Positions 27,352 through 35,512 of a stretch of DNA of 64,000 nt are shown one piece after another; the stretch's first letter is position 1; every line of letters starts with the position of its first letter. The notes below the pieces were generated by a model. That model saw only the letters and a program-made list of their open reading frames with translations, had not been told where the DNA came from and ran no database searches. The position numbers and the translations under genes are program-made. This stretch comes from Paractinoplanes rishiriensis. Lineage in GTDB: Bacteria; Actinomycetota; Actinomycetes; Mycobacteriales; Micromonosporaceae. Location of the stretch: contig NZ_BOMV01000026.1 of assembly GCF_016862375.1 (NCBI RefSeq), positions 120,057-184,056 on the forward strand, written 5' to 3'.

Positions 27352-29655
27352 TCAGCGCGGGGCGGCGAGGGCTCGGTTGGCGCCGAGGATGCCGTCGATC
27401 TGGTCCGGGGGGACCGGCTTGGCGAAGTAGAAGCCTTGCGCGTAGCGGTAGCCGAGGGCGTGCAGGCGGTCGGCCTGTGCCTCGCTCTCCACGCCCTCGG
27501 CGACCGCGCGCAGCGCGAGCGTGCTGGCGATGCCGCTCAGCGAGGTGGCGATGGCCTCCTGCTGGGCGGTGCCGTTGAGGCCGTCGATGAACGACTTGTC
27601 GACCTTCAGCGTGGTCACCGGGCAGGTGCGCAGCAGGGTGAGCGACGAGTGCCCGGTGCCGAAGTCGTCCAGCGCGATGCCGGTGCCGAGTTCGCGGAGC
27701 GCCTGGACGGCCGCCACCGCGGCGCCGCCGGCGAAGACCGCGGTCTCGGTGATCTCCAGGGTGAGCCAGCGCGGTTCCAGGCCGTGCCGGTGCAGCGAGC
27801 CGGCCACCTGGGCCGGCAGTTCCGGGTCGAGCAGCTGGCGGGCCGAGACGTTGACGCTGATCCAGGGCGCGTTGTCGCGGTGCCGCTGGTGCCAGGCGGC
27901 GGCGTCGGCGCAGGCGGTGTCGATGATCCAGGCGCCCAGGTCGACGATCAGGCCGGTGTGCTCGGCCACCGGGATGAACTCGGCGGGGGAGACCGCCGGC
28001 CCGCCGTCCGGGTGCCACCGGACCAGTGCCTCGACGCCCTGCACGATGCCGTGCGGCAGCTCGACGATGGGCTGGTAGACCAGCCGGAACTCGCCCAGCT
28101 CCAGGCCCCGGCGCAGGGCCGCGGCGATGTGCGCGTGGTGCTCGGCGGTGGCGTCCAGGGCGGCCGAGTGCGTGTGGTAGCGGTTGCCGCCGGACTGCTT
28201 GCCGGCCTGGAGCGCGAGTTCGGCCCGGCGCAGCAGGTCGGGCACCATGTCGCCGGACCCGCTCGCGACGCCGACCGTGATGGTGACCAGCAGGTCCCGG
28301 TCGTCCACGCAGAGCGGGGCGCGGAACGCGTGCAGCAGCGCCTCGGCCAGGTCGACGTCGTCGGCGAGCGGGTGACCCTCGGGCACCACCACGCCGAACT
28401 CGTCGCCCAGCAGCCGGGCCACCACGGCGTCGGCGCCGATGGTGAGGGTGAGCCGGGCCGCGGCCTCGCGCAGCAGCCGGTCGCCGTAGTCGTCACCGAG
28501 CGAGTCGTTCAGCGGCGCGAAGCCGTCCAGGTCGATGACCGCCACCGTGGTGGGCGCGGTCCGGCGGCTCAGCACGGCGGTGAAGAACCGGCGGTTCGGC
28601 AGCCCGGTGAGGTCGTCGTGGTCGGCCCGGTCGGCCAGCCGGTCCAGCAGCTTGGTGTTGTCGGCGACCGCGATGAGCTGCCGGATCGACACCAGGATGA
28701 TCAGCGCCATCGAGCCGGCGGCCAGTTCCGGGCGCAGGTATCCGGTGTGCAGCGTGATGGCCAGCAGCATGGTGACGGTGAGCGCGACCGCGAGGTAGGG
28801 CACCAGGCTGACGCTGCGCCGCCACACGCTGGCCCGGGTGTGCCGGTCCGAGGGCAGCGGCTGCAGCGTCGCCTGCGGGACCAGGTTGGCCCGGGTCTGC
28901 GCGCGGCCGGCGACCGCGAACATCAGCCCGGCCAGCGGGATCGCGATGGCGATGCCGTTCAGGTGCGGCCAGACCTGGAAGACCGGGGTCAGCAGCAGGG
29001 CGAGCGGCGCCACCAGGCCGATCGGCGCCAGGGTCCACAGCGCCGGTCCGTGCACCGGCTCGGCGCCGGTCATCCCCACCTTGATCACGGCGAGCACGGC
29101 GGCACCCGCGGTGCCCAGCACGATCAGGTACAGCGCGGTGGTCAGCGGGCCGCCGCGCCCGGTCAGCACGGTCGCCGACATGAACTGCGCGGCCACCAGC
29201 CCGGCGGCCACCGCGACGACCGCGATGTCCAGGCACAGCGCCACCGTCGAGCGCCGGTTGCGGCGCCGGTTCGGCAGCCGCAGGATGGCCAGCACGGCGA
29301 GCAGGACGGCGGTCAGGAACAGGCCGCTGACCAGCGGGAGGGTCGGCGTTCCGATGGTGTTGTTGCCGTGCGTCAGCGAGTCGTAGCCGCGGAGCGCGGT
29401 GGCCGCCGCCATGAAGCCGGCCGCGACCGCCAGGCGCCGCCAGAACAGCCGGACCGGCCCCTGCCCGCTGACCGCGGCGACGGCACAGGCGAGCGCGCCG
29501 GTCGCGCCGGAGGCGGCGGCCGGCGGCCACAGCGCCCAGCCCGGGATGTCCCCGACCATGCCGGTCACGGTGAGCAGCCCGACCACCGCGACCCAGGCGC
29601 CGGTGAGCGCCACCAGGTGGCTGGAAGCGCGCAGCGTGCGGGACGCTGATGGCAT
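27352..29655 (-). CDS. Membrane GGDEF-EAL cyclic-di-GMP protein with degenerate GGDEF
   Basis: 767 residues from ATG 29655 (GGGGAGGA upstream). About nine or ten hydrophobic helices fill residues 1-335 (MASE-like membrane sensor), then GGDEF about 345-500 and EAL about 515-760. The GGDEF signature reads LLGDEF, so its first glycine is lost and cyclase activity is doubtful. The EAL domain keeps EALVRW, the metal/loop region DDFGTGHSSL, the Lys in LKVDKSFI and QGFYFAKP, so phosphodiesterase activity is likely. The GGDEF may act as a GTP-sensing regulatory domain. No neighbour suggests a specific output. Confidence 0.9.
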   Translation of the reverse strand: MPSASRTLRASSHLVALTGAWVAVVGLLTVTGMVGDIPGWALWPPAAASGATGALACAVAAVSGQGPVRLFWRRLAVAAGFMAAATALRGYDSLTHGNNTIGTPTLPLVSGLFLTAVLLAVLAILRLPNRRRNRRSTVALCLDIAVVAVAAGLVAAQFMSATVLTGRGGPLTTALYLIVLGTAGAAVLAVIKVGMTGAEPVHGPALWTLAPIGLVAPLALLLTPVFQVWPHLNGIAIAIPLAGLMFAVAGRAQTRANLVPQATLQPLPSDRHTRASVWRRSVSLVPYLAVALTVTMLLAITLHTGYLRPELAAGSMALIILVSIRQLIAVADNTKLLDRLADRADHDDLTGLPNRRFFTAVLSRRTAPTTVAVIDLDGFAPLNDSLGDDYGDRLLREAAARLTLTIGADAVVARLLGDEFGVVVPEGHPLADDVDLAEALLHAFRAPLCVDDRDLLVTITVGVASGSGDMVPDLLRRAELALQAGKQSGGNRYHTHSAALDATAEHHAHIAAALRRGLELGEFRLVYQPIVELPHGIVQGVEALVRWHPDGGPAVSPAEFIPVAEHTGLIVDLGAWIIDTACADAAAWHQRHRDNAPWISVNVSARQLLDPELPAQVAGSLHRHGLEPRWLTLEITETAVFAGGAAVAAVQALRELGTGIALDDFGTGHSSLTLLRTCPVTTLKVDKSFIDGLNGTAQQEAIATSLSGIASTLALRAVAEGVESEAQADRLHALGYRYAQGFYFAKPVPPDQIDGILGANRALAAPR

Positions 29656-29847
29656 CGCCGTTCCTCCCCGCCGAGCGGTCCGGACCAGGTGATCCGGTCC
29701 GATTCCTCGCCTTAATCGGCCGCGCCGGTGCCCGCTTGAGACTTCTGTGACAACCTCAGACATTTATCGGTATCAATTGCTTGCACAGAGGACTCCTTTT
29801 AAGCTGTCAGGGTTTGGGAAGCCCCATCTTCCATTGAGGAGCATCAA

Positions 29848-30309
29848 TTGATTTCCGAGCGTCTCCCACGCGTGATCTGGCCACTCTTCCGCGCCGTACT
29901 CGGTCTGCTCTTCGCCTGTCACGGCCTCGCCAGCCTGTTCGGCGTGCTCGGCGGCAACCGCGGCAGCGGTGAGCCGATCCCCGCCGGCACCTGGCCCGGC
30001 TGGTACGCCGCGGTCATCCAACTCGTCTGCGGCCTGCTCGTGCTGGTCGGCCTGTTCACCCGCCCGGCCGCGATCCTGGCCTCCGGCTCGATGGCGTACG
30101 CCTACTTCGTGGTGCACCAGAAGACCGGTCTCATGCCGATCGAGAACGGCGGCGTGAACGCGGCCCTCTATGCCTGGTCGTTCCTCGCGGTCGCCGCCCT
30201 CGGCGCCGGTCCCTGGTCGCTCGACGCGTTGTTCGGCAGCCGGCGCGCCTCCTCCGCCGCCACGACGGAGGAAAGGCCGGCCGAAGAGGTCGCCGCCGCA
30301 ACCACCTGA
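29848..30309 (+). CDS. DoxX-family membrane protein
   Basis: 153 residues with four helices: LFRAVLGLLFACHGLASLFGVLGG, WYAAVIQLVCGLLVLVGLF, AAILASGSMAYAYFVVHQ and the AALYAWSFLAVAALGAGPW region, typical of DoxX proteins, ending in GPWSLDALF. The start appears to be TTG at 29848, since GAGGAGC lies 6 bases before it and no ATG or GTG is in frame at a sensible site. It is the only TTG start I favour in the window. Possible respiratory or redox role. Confidence 0.82.
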   Translation: MISERLPRVIWPLFRAVLGLLFACHGLASLFGVLGGNRGSGEPIPAGTWPGWYAAVIQLVCGLLVLVGLFTRPAAILASGSMAYAYFVVHQKTGLMPIENGGVNAALYAWSFLAVAALGAGPWSLDALFGSRRASSAATTEERPAEEVAAATT

Positions 30310-30404
30310 GCCAGGCGACCGGCACCCTACGGCCACAGCGAGGTGGTCGTACGGGGTCGCCGTCGACGTTCCGGTCGGAATCCGGACAGCCGGGTGCCCG
30401 ATGG

Positions 30405-30431
30405 GCCGGCCTCGAGGGCCGGTCTTTTCTT
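30405..30431 (+). terminator. Rho-independent terminator after DoxX
   Basis: CCGGCC and GGCCGG (about 30406-30422) pair around a TCGAG loop, followed by TCTTTTCTT, one of the few T-rich tails in the window. The rest of the 30310-30609 gap shows no convincing gene. Confidence 0.7.
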
Positions 30432-30609
30432 GTGCACGCCTGCCGGAAAGCCTTACGCGACGCCGGATCGACCGGCGGCGCGTCGGTGTTTCGGGGTTTG
30501 CCACGAGTGAATGTCGGGGTGGCAGGGGGCGGAAACCCGGAGGCGATCAGTGGCGCCGGTGCGTCACCCTGAGCACACAGGGAGACACATCGGATCGGAG
30601 CTGATCGAC

Positions 30610-30879
30610 ATGCGAAGCCAACTACTGGCCGCCCGGGCCGCCGCGCTCTTCGCCAGCGAACTGCCGTCGGGGACCCGCCCGCCGGGGGCCGTGGTCGAGG
30701 CCGCCATCGGCCGGGCCGTGCGGACGTTCGGGGTGAGCGGGTGCGTGGCGACGCTGGCCGCCGCGTACGGCGAGTGCCCGGAGACCGCGATGCCGAGAAT
30801 GCGCTGGGCACGCGGCGTGGTCCTGAGTCTGTACGACGTCCGGCGCCCGGAACCGGAGCGGGAACTGGCCGCCGCCTGA
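30610..30879 (+). CDS. Small conserved-type hypothetical protein
   Basis: 89 residues from ATG 30610, with CGGAG 10 bases upstream. The sequence is helical and Ala/Arg rich: MRSQLLAARAAALFASELP, then PPGAVVEAAIGRAVRTFG, two Cys (GVSGCVATLAAAYGEC) and YDVRRPEPERELAAA. Codon third positions are nearly all G or C, supporting a real gene. No membrane segment or signal peptide. The product is not one I can name; a role as a small cytoplasmic accessory protein is all that can be said. Confidence 0.6.
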   Translation: MRSQLLAARAAALFASELPSGTRPPGAVVEAAIGRAVRTFGVSGCVATLAAAYGECPETAMPRMRWARGVVLSLYDVRRPEPERELAAA

Positions 30880-30916
30880 TCGCCGCCCCGGCCGGGCGGC
30901 GGCCCGATCCGGGGGA

Positions 30917-31279
30917 TTAGGCGACGGTTCGCGCGGCGGCGGAGCGGGCCTGGCTGCGGACCAGCCTCAGCGAGACGGCGGTCAGGGTCAGGGCGGACAG
31001 GAACAGCGCGAGGTGCACCGCCGGGTTGGCGATCGGCACGAAACCGATGACCGCCACCGGCACCTGCACGATCGCGATGAGCCCGGCCAGCCACAGGCGG
31101 TTGCCGCGGCCCCACAGCAGGGCGGTCCACACCGGCGCCGAGGCGACCGCGACGGTCAGTCCGTCGAGCAGGGCGTGCAGGGCCGAGTTGTGCACGGCGT
31201 TGTGCGCGAACGCCTGTGCGGGCGAAGCCACCCAGAGGGCGGCGAGGACGACGGTGGTCAGGATCGCGGCTCGACGCAT
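30917..31279 (-). CDS. Small membrane protein, histidine-bearing, near copper genes
   Basis: 120 residues from ATG 31279 (GGAGG upstream). Signal-like N-terminus (RRAAILTTVVLAALWVASPAQA), then a His cluster AHNAVHNSALHALL and three further hydrophobic helices (VASAPVWTALLWG, LWLAGLIAIVQVPVAVIGFV, AVHLALFLSALTLTAVSLRL). The His residues lie just outside the first helix and could bind metal. It is next to a DUF5134-like gene on the same strand and a Csp-like gene, which together suggest copper handling (inference from context). Confidence 0.65.
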   Translation of the reverse strand: MRRAAILTTVVLAALWVASPAQAFAHNAVHNSALHALLDGLTVAVASAPVWTALLWGRGNRLWLAGLIAIVQVPVAVIGFVPIANPAVHLALFLSALTLTAVSLRLVRSQARSAAARTVA

Positions 31280-31382
31280 CGGAAACCTCCCGGTCGATCA
31301 CTTTGAGTAACGATGCTATCGGCGATGAGCGGGGGAAAGCGGGTTCCCTCATCTTCACGCGCGACCCTTCACGCGCGACCGC

Positions 31383-31916
31383 TCACGCGGCGGCCAGCAG
31401 CGCCAGGCCCATGCCCGCGCTCATCGTGCCGTGGCACAGCGCTGCCCAACTGGGCGGCGGTTGATCGGTGGACGCGGTGGCCAGCCGGCGCAGGCGCATG
31501 CCGCGGATCACCCAGCACAGCGCGGCCGCCACCAGGTAGGCGCCGAGCCCGGCGCTCACCCACGCGGCGTAACCGTGATCGTGATGCGTGCCGGCCGGCA
31601 TGGCGGCGCTCATCCAGACCATGGCGGCGGTGGCGCTGGCGAAGAACATCGGCGCGACCCGCTGCCCGGCCGATCGGGCCGCGCGGGCGACGAACCATCC
31701 GGTGGCGGGCACGAAGATCGCGATCCAGGCCGGCGCCGGCAGGATCCCGCCCCAGGGCCAGATCATGGTGATCATGGACGCGCCCATCACCAGGTGCAGC
31801 GCCTCGGTGAGCCGTTCCGCCGGGGCCGCCGGGCGCAGCACCCGGACGAGGTGGAAGCCGGCGGTCGCGGCGAAGGCCACCGTCAGCGCCCAGCGCAGCG
31901 GCTCGACAGCGATCAT
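31383..31916 (-). CDS. DUF5134-like integral membrane protein
   Basis: 177 residues from ATG 31916. Five to six hydrophobic helices with Met/His-rich positions: LTVAFAATAGFHLVRVL, LHLVMGASMITMIWPWG, MFFASATAAMVWMSAAMPAGTHHDHGY (broken by the HHDH motif), and ALCHGTMSAGMGLALLA. The pattern fits the actinobacterial DUF5134 family, often found beside copper-related genes. The HHDH loop and repeated Met/His pairs in membrane helices would suit copper ligands (inference). It is divergent from the Csp-like gene at 32016. Confidence 0.72.
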   Translation of the reverse strand: MIAVEPLRWALTVAFAATAGFHLVRVLRPAAPAERLTEALHLVMGASMITMIWPWGGILPAPAWIAIFVPATGWFVARAARSAGQRVAPMFFASATAAMVWMSAAMPAGTHHDHGYAAWVSAGLGAYLVAAALCWVIRGMRLRRLATASTDQPPPSWAALCHGTMSAGMGLALLAAA

Positions 31917-32015
31917 CGGGCCGAACGCTAGACGGCGCCCCCGGCCGGGCGAAGCGTTTCGCGAACAGCCGACCGGCCCGGCACCTAGCATCGGTGACGA
32001 GCCGAGGGGGAGCCC

Positions 32016-32417
32016 ATGCAGGAAGCCAAGCTGCTGTCCGAGACCGACGCCGGCGCCTGGGACCACGACATGCTGGCCAGCGCGATCGACGTGCTGCGGG
32101 ACGGCGAGAACGCGGTGACCTCGTGCTCGGCCGCCATGCTGGCCGACCCGCACGCCGGCCAGCTGGCTGGCGCGGTGGCCCGCGACCTGGACACCGCCGA
32201 CGTCCTGGCGGTCACCGCCCGGCTCCTGATCCGCCGGGCCGGGGTCGACACCGCGCTGCTGCGGGTCCAGCTGGAGGCCTGCGCGATCGCCTGCGAGCGC
32301 AGCGCCGAACTCTGCGGCCGGCACGCCCACCACCACGAGCACTGCCGCAAGTGCTCCGAGGCCACCCGGCGCTGCGCCGAGGTCACCCGCGAGCTGCGTC
32401 AGGCACTGCCCGCCTGA
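32016..32417 (+). CDS. Csp-like four-helix-bundle copper-storage protein
   Basis: 133 residues, cytosolic (no signal peptide), so more like Csp3 than exported Csp1. Cysteines line the helices: TSCSAAM, then EACAIACERSAELCGRHA, HHHEHCRKCSEATRRCAEV. The CxxxC-type spacing and the His cluster between helices are hallmarks of the DUF326/Csp copper-storage family, which stores many Cu(I) ions inside the bundle. Cys content is lower than in the richest family members. Start ATG 32016 has GAGGGGG upstream. The divergent neighbours carry His/Met-rich membrane proteins. Confidence 0.85.
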   Translation: MQEAKLLSETDAGAWDHDMLASAIDVLRDGENAVTSCSAAMLADPHAGQLAGAVARDLDTADVLAVTARLLIRRAGVDTALLRVQLEACAIACERSAELCGRHAHHHEHCRKCSEATRRCAEVTRELRQALPA

Positions 32418-32479
32418 GCCCGGTCGGGTGAACCCCGCTCAGCGGCGAGCACAACCCCGGTGAGCTGCGGGTTCGTTGC

Positions 32480-32612
32480 GGTCACGGGTGCGTAGACTCC
32501 CGGGACAAGAACGTGATGGTGATCGGAAGCCGGTGCAAGTCCGGCACGGTCGCGCCACTGTGACCGGATCACGCGGGTTGGTCCGGAAGTCAGACCTGAC
32601 GCCGTCACAAGA
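32480..32612 (+). promoter_or_regulatory. Cobalamin riboswitch
   Basis: The conserved core is clear: GGAAGCCGGTGCAAGTCC (from 32525) followed by GGCACGGTCGCGCCACTGT, with the downstream GGAAGTCAGACC arm at 32584. This is the B12-box layout of adenosylcobalamin-type riboswitches; the outer boundaries are approximate. Downstream, CGGGA (32622) pairs with TCCCG (32634-32638) beside GGGGAGG, and CCCC (32613-32616) could pair with GGGG of that ribosome site, so control is probably translational. Confidence 0.93.
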
Positions 32613-32650
32613 CCCCTGCAACGGGACGCGAGATCCCGGGGAGGCTTGTG

Positions 32651-33133
32651 ATGCGTACCGTGATTGCGGCCCTGGTGCGGCACTGGCGACGGCGCCGGGA
32701 CGCTCTGCCGGATCTTCCCCAGCAGGTGGCCGGGCTGATGCGTTCCGGTGGTTGGCGGCGGGTGACCGTGGCGGCGGCGATGGGACAGCTGGGCACCGAC
32801 GTGGTGGGTGTGGCGGCGGACGGGCGGCGGTGGGTGGTGCGCTGCCATCACGACGCGGTGCGGCTGGGCCCGGCGGACGTGCGGCGGTTCGCGCAGACGT
32901 TCCGCGAGTTCCGGCGCGGCGAGGTCGCGGTGCTGGTGACCGACCAGCCGGTCTCGACCGCGCTGCGGGACGCCGCGCTGCGCTGCCGGACCACCCTGGT
33001 GGACCGCGCCGGGCTGGTGTGGTGGGCCTGCGTGCAGGCCGGCCTGCGACCGCCCGCGGCGCTCACCTCGGCGGCCCGCGTGCCCGGCAAATCTATTCCG
33101 GAAGCCGACCGTCCGGAACCGCCCCTATCGTGA
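32651..33133 (+). CDS. Mrr-like (restriction-endonuclease-fold) protein under the B12 riboswitch
   Basis: 160 residues from ATG 32651 (GGGGAGG 6 bases before; GTG 32648 is an alternative). The core LGTDVVGVAADGRRWVVRCHHD matches the Mrr/PD-(D/E)xK pattern (G-x-D-x-x-G followed by a beta-strand), with ADVRRFAQTFREFRRGEVAVLVTD and ALRCRTTLVDRAGLVWWA as the next strand-helix units. The expected (E/Q)xK appears as VRCHH, so the catalytic Lys seems lost and nuclease activity is doubtful. No obvious link to B12 metabolism; the riboswitch may be orphaned or the function unrecognised. Confidence 0.7.
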   Translation: MRTVIAALVRHWRRRRDALPDLPQQVAGLMRSGGWRRVTVAAAMGQLGTDVVGVAADGRRWVVRCHHDAVRLGPADVRRFAQTFREFRRGEVAVLVTDQPVSTALRDAALRCRTTLVDRAGLVWWACVQAGLRPPAALTSAARVPGKSIPEADRPEPPLS

Positions 33134-33139
33134 ACGCCC

Positions 33140-33823
33140 ATGGAGGAACTGCAGGCGGGGCTCTGGCACTGGCAGGCGCCGCACCCGGACTGGACGCCGC
33201 AGGATCACTGGCCGCGGGTGGTTTCCTCGTACGCCATCGACACCGGCACCCACCTGCTCCTGCTGGATCCCCTCGCCGTGCCGGACAAGCTCCTCCGGAC
33301 CGGCCGCCCGCCGGTCGTGGTGCTCACCGCGCCGTGGCACGAGCGCGACACCCGCCGAGTGGTCGCGGAGTTCGACGCGCCGGTCTACACGCCGTCCGCG
33401 GACACCGCCGATGACCTGTACCGCAAGTACGGCCTCACCATCGACGACATGGTCCGGCAGTTCGGCGTCACCCCGGAGCGGGCGGCCGCCGGCAGCGGCG
33501 ATCTCGACTGGCTGCCCGACCAGAACAAGCAGGTGTACGCCGCGGGCGACCGGCTCCCGTTCGGCATCGAGGTTTTCCCGGGCCGCGAGCGCAACGACGT
33601 CGTGCTCTGGATCGAGAGCCACCGTGCGGTCGTGGCAGGTGACTCCCTGGTCGACTTCGGCAGTGGACTCGCGATCCGGCCCGAGACGCTGACCAGGGGG
33701 GTCACCCGCGAGCAGGTGATCGAGGGCCTGCGGCCGCTGCTCGACCTGCCGGTGCACCTCATGCTGCCCGCCCACGGCGCCCCGGCCGGCCGGGGCGCCC
33801 TGGAGCGGGCACTGGCCGGCTAG
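33140..33823 (+). CDS. MBL-fold-like protein with altered metal motif
   Basis: 227 residues from ATG 33140, 6 bp after the preceding stop and therefore possibly in the same B12-controlled transcript. The beta-lactamase-like layout is visible: TGTHLLLLDPLAV, PPVVVLTAPWHERDTRRV (in place of THxHxDH), RNDVVLWIESHRAVVAGDSLVDF (GD motif) and a terminal MLPAHGAPA. The first metal motif has lost two of its usual His residues (only WHERD remains), so a canonical di-zinc site is unlikely. Enzyme activity uncertain. Confidence 0.75.
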   Translation: MEELQAGLWHWQAPHPDWTPQDHWPRVVSSYAIDTGTHLLLLDPLAVPDKLLRTGRPPVVVLTAPWHERDTRRVVAEFDAPVYTPSADTADDLYRKYGLTIDDMVRQFGVTPERAAAGSGDLDWLPDQNKQVYAAGDRLPFGIEVFPGRERNDVVLWIESHRAVVAGDSLVDFGSGLAIRPETLTRGVTREQVIEGLRPLLDLPVHLMLPAHGAPAGRGALERALAG

Positions 33824-35280
33824 CCGCCGAAGAGTTCGCCGATGCGGTCCTGGAAGGTCAGCACCGAGAGCGTGCCGAACAGCAGCAGCGACCAGATCAG
33901 CACGGCCAGCCGGATGCCGCGGACCCGGATCGGGGCCGGCAGGATCTTGCGGTTGACGAGGATGAGCAGGCCGGAATAGATGAACATCATGAAGCCGCCG
34001 ACCACCGCGGAGATCACCAGAAGCACGATGGGCTGGCCGAAACCGGCCAGCAGGACCGCGATGCCGATCAGGACCAGGCCCCAGACCAGACCGGCGTAGA
34101 TCTTGCTCTCGTTGGCGTTGCGGGCGTACGAGGTCTTGATGACGTCGGCGGCCAGGCGGCTGGTGTAGTCGACGATGCCGAGTGCCGCCGCGAACAGCGA
34201 GAACGCGCCGATCGCCCAGAAGAAGTACTGGAACCAGGAGCCGACCCGCTCGCCCAGAATCTGGCCCTCGACCTCGAGGAAGCCGATGTTGTTCTCCAGG
34301 CCCTCCCGGCCGAACACCGTCGAGTAGGCCAGCAGCGAGGTGAACAGGATGGTCAGGAACGTGATCAGGACGAACGTGGTGAGCTGCTCGATGTTCGCGA
34401 ACTTCCACCAGCCCTTCCAGCGCCGCAGATTGTCGTCGGTCGGCTCGAAGACGTAACCGGTGCTGGGCGCCGCCTCGGCCTGGCCGGTCACCGGGCTGAC
34501 CAGCCGGGGCACGTACGCGCCCATGCCGAAGCCCTTGTCCCGGATCCAGTTCGACTGCACCAGGTTCTGCCCGCCGCCCGCGCCGGCGAACGCCAGGGCG
34601 CCCAGCAGCAACGCGAAACCGAGTTCCTCGACCGGGATGCGCGGCTGGGTGACCACCTCGGGCAGGTCGCTCCACGCCGACGCGCCGATCGCGAAGATCG
34701 CCGCGACCAGGAACAGCGTCAGCACCGCGGCCACCTTGAGCATCTGCGCCTTCTCCAGGGCCACGTAAACCACCGGGGCCAGGGTGAGGATCAGGCCGAT
34801 CACGACCAGCATGCCGATCGCGATCCACGTCCGGTCACCACCGAAGAGGTACGTGGTGAGCGTGGCCGAACTGGTCACCCACCCGGGCCACAGGTTGGCG
34901 AAGTAGGTGAGGACCGCGAACACCAGGCCCCAGTGCCGCCAGTACCGGCTGAAACCGGTGAGCGCCGTCTCGCCGGTGGCCAGCGTGTACCGCTCGATCT
35001 CCATGTTCAGGAAGTACTGGGTGACCAGGCCGACCAGGGCGGCCCAGACAAAGACCAGACCAACCTGCGAGGCGATGTACGGGAACAGGATGAACTCGCC
35101 GGAGGCCAGACCGACGCCGGCGGCGATGATGCCCGGTCCGATCAGCCGCCGGTAGTGGTGCGGCTCGTCGGGCAGATCGCGGACCTGCGGTGCGGGAAGG
35201 TATCGGGTGGGGAAGGCGGCCGTCACCCGGGCTGCTGCCTCGGTTCCGGCCGGTTTGCCTGCGTCGTCGGTGGTCGCCAC
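33820..35280 (-). CDS. Nramp-family transporter lacking the canonical metal motif
   Basis: 486 residues from GTG 35280 (GAGGAGC upstream); about 11-12 hydrophobic helices. The family start GPGIIAAGVGLASGEFILFPYI aligns with Nramp TM1, but the Asp-Pro-Gly-Asn of TM1 that binds Mn/Fe is replaced by ASGE. Like other DPGN-less relatives it may move a different ion such as Mg or act otherwise; substrate not known. It ends 4 bp inside the convergent MBL-like gene (shared CTAG), so the two 3' ends overlap. Confidence 0.85.
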   Translation of the reverse strand: MATTDDAGKPAGTEAAARVTAAFPTRYLPAPQVRDLPDEPHHYRRLIGPGIIAAGVGLASGEFILFPYIASQVGLVFVWAALVGLVTQYFLNMEIERYTLATGETALTGFSRYWRHWGLVFAVLTYFANLWPGWVTSSATLTTYLFGGDRTWIAIGMLVVIGLILTLAPVVYVALEKAQMLKVAAVLTLFLVAAIFAIGASAWSDLPEVVTQPRIPVEELGFALLLGALAFAGAGGGQNLVQSNWIRDKGFGMGAYVPRLVSPVTGQAEAAPSTGYVFEPTDDNLRRWKGWWKFANIEQLTTFVLITFLTILFTSLLAYSTVFGREGLENNIGFLEVEGQILGERVGSWFQYFFWAIGAFSLFAAALGIVDYTSRLAADVIKTSYARNANESKIYAGLVWGLVLIGIAVLLAGFGQPIVLLVISAVVGGFMMFIYSGLLILVNRKILPAPIRVRGIRLAVLIWSLLLFGTLSVLTFQDRIGELFGG

Positions 35281-35512
35281 AGATGCTCCTCGATCGGGTC
35301 TTCAACCCTCTGCCCGGACTCCTGGTGTGTCAAGCGTCACAGGCAGGTCGGCGCTGGTAGGGATGGGGGTCGGGTCCGATTGCGGGCGGCAGACAGATCA
35401 TGGACGTAACGGCCCCGTCCGGGACCGTCTGCGGCATCGTGCTGATTGCCGGCGTTCATGATCGTGAACCGGCTACTGTCGACGACCTTGACCCGAGGGA
35501 GTACCCCGAGCG

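Noticed and set aside
32651..33133. Mrr-like gene as part of a restriction-modification system
   Set aside because: No methyltransferase or specificity gene nearby and the catalytic Lys appears missing.
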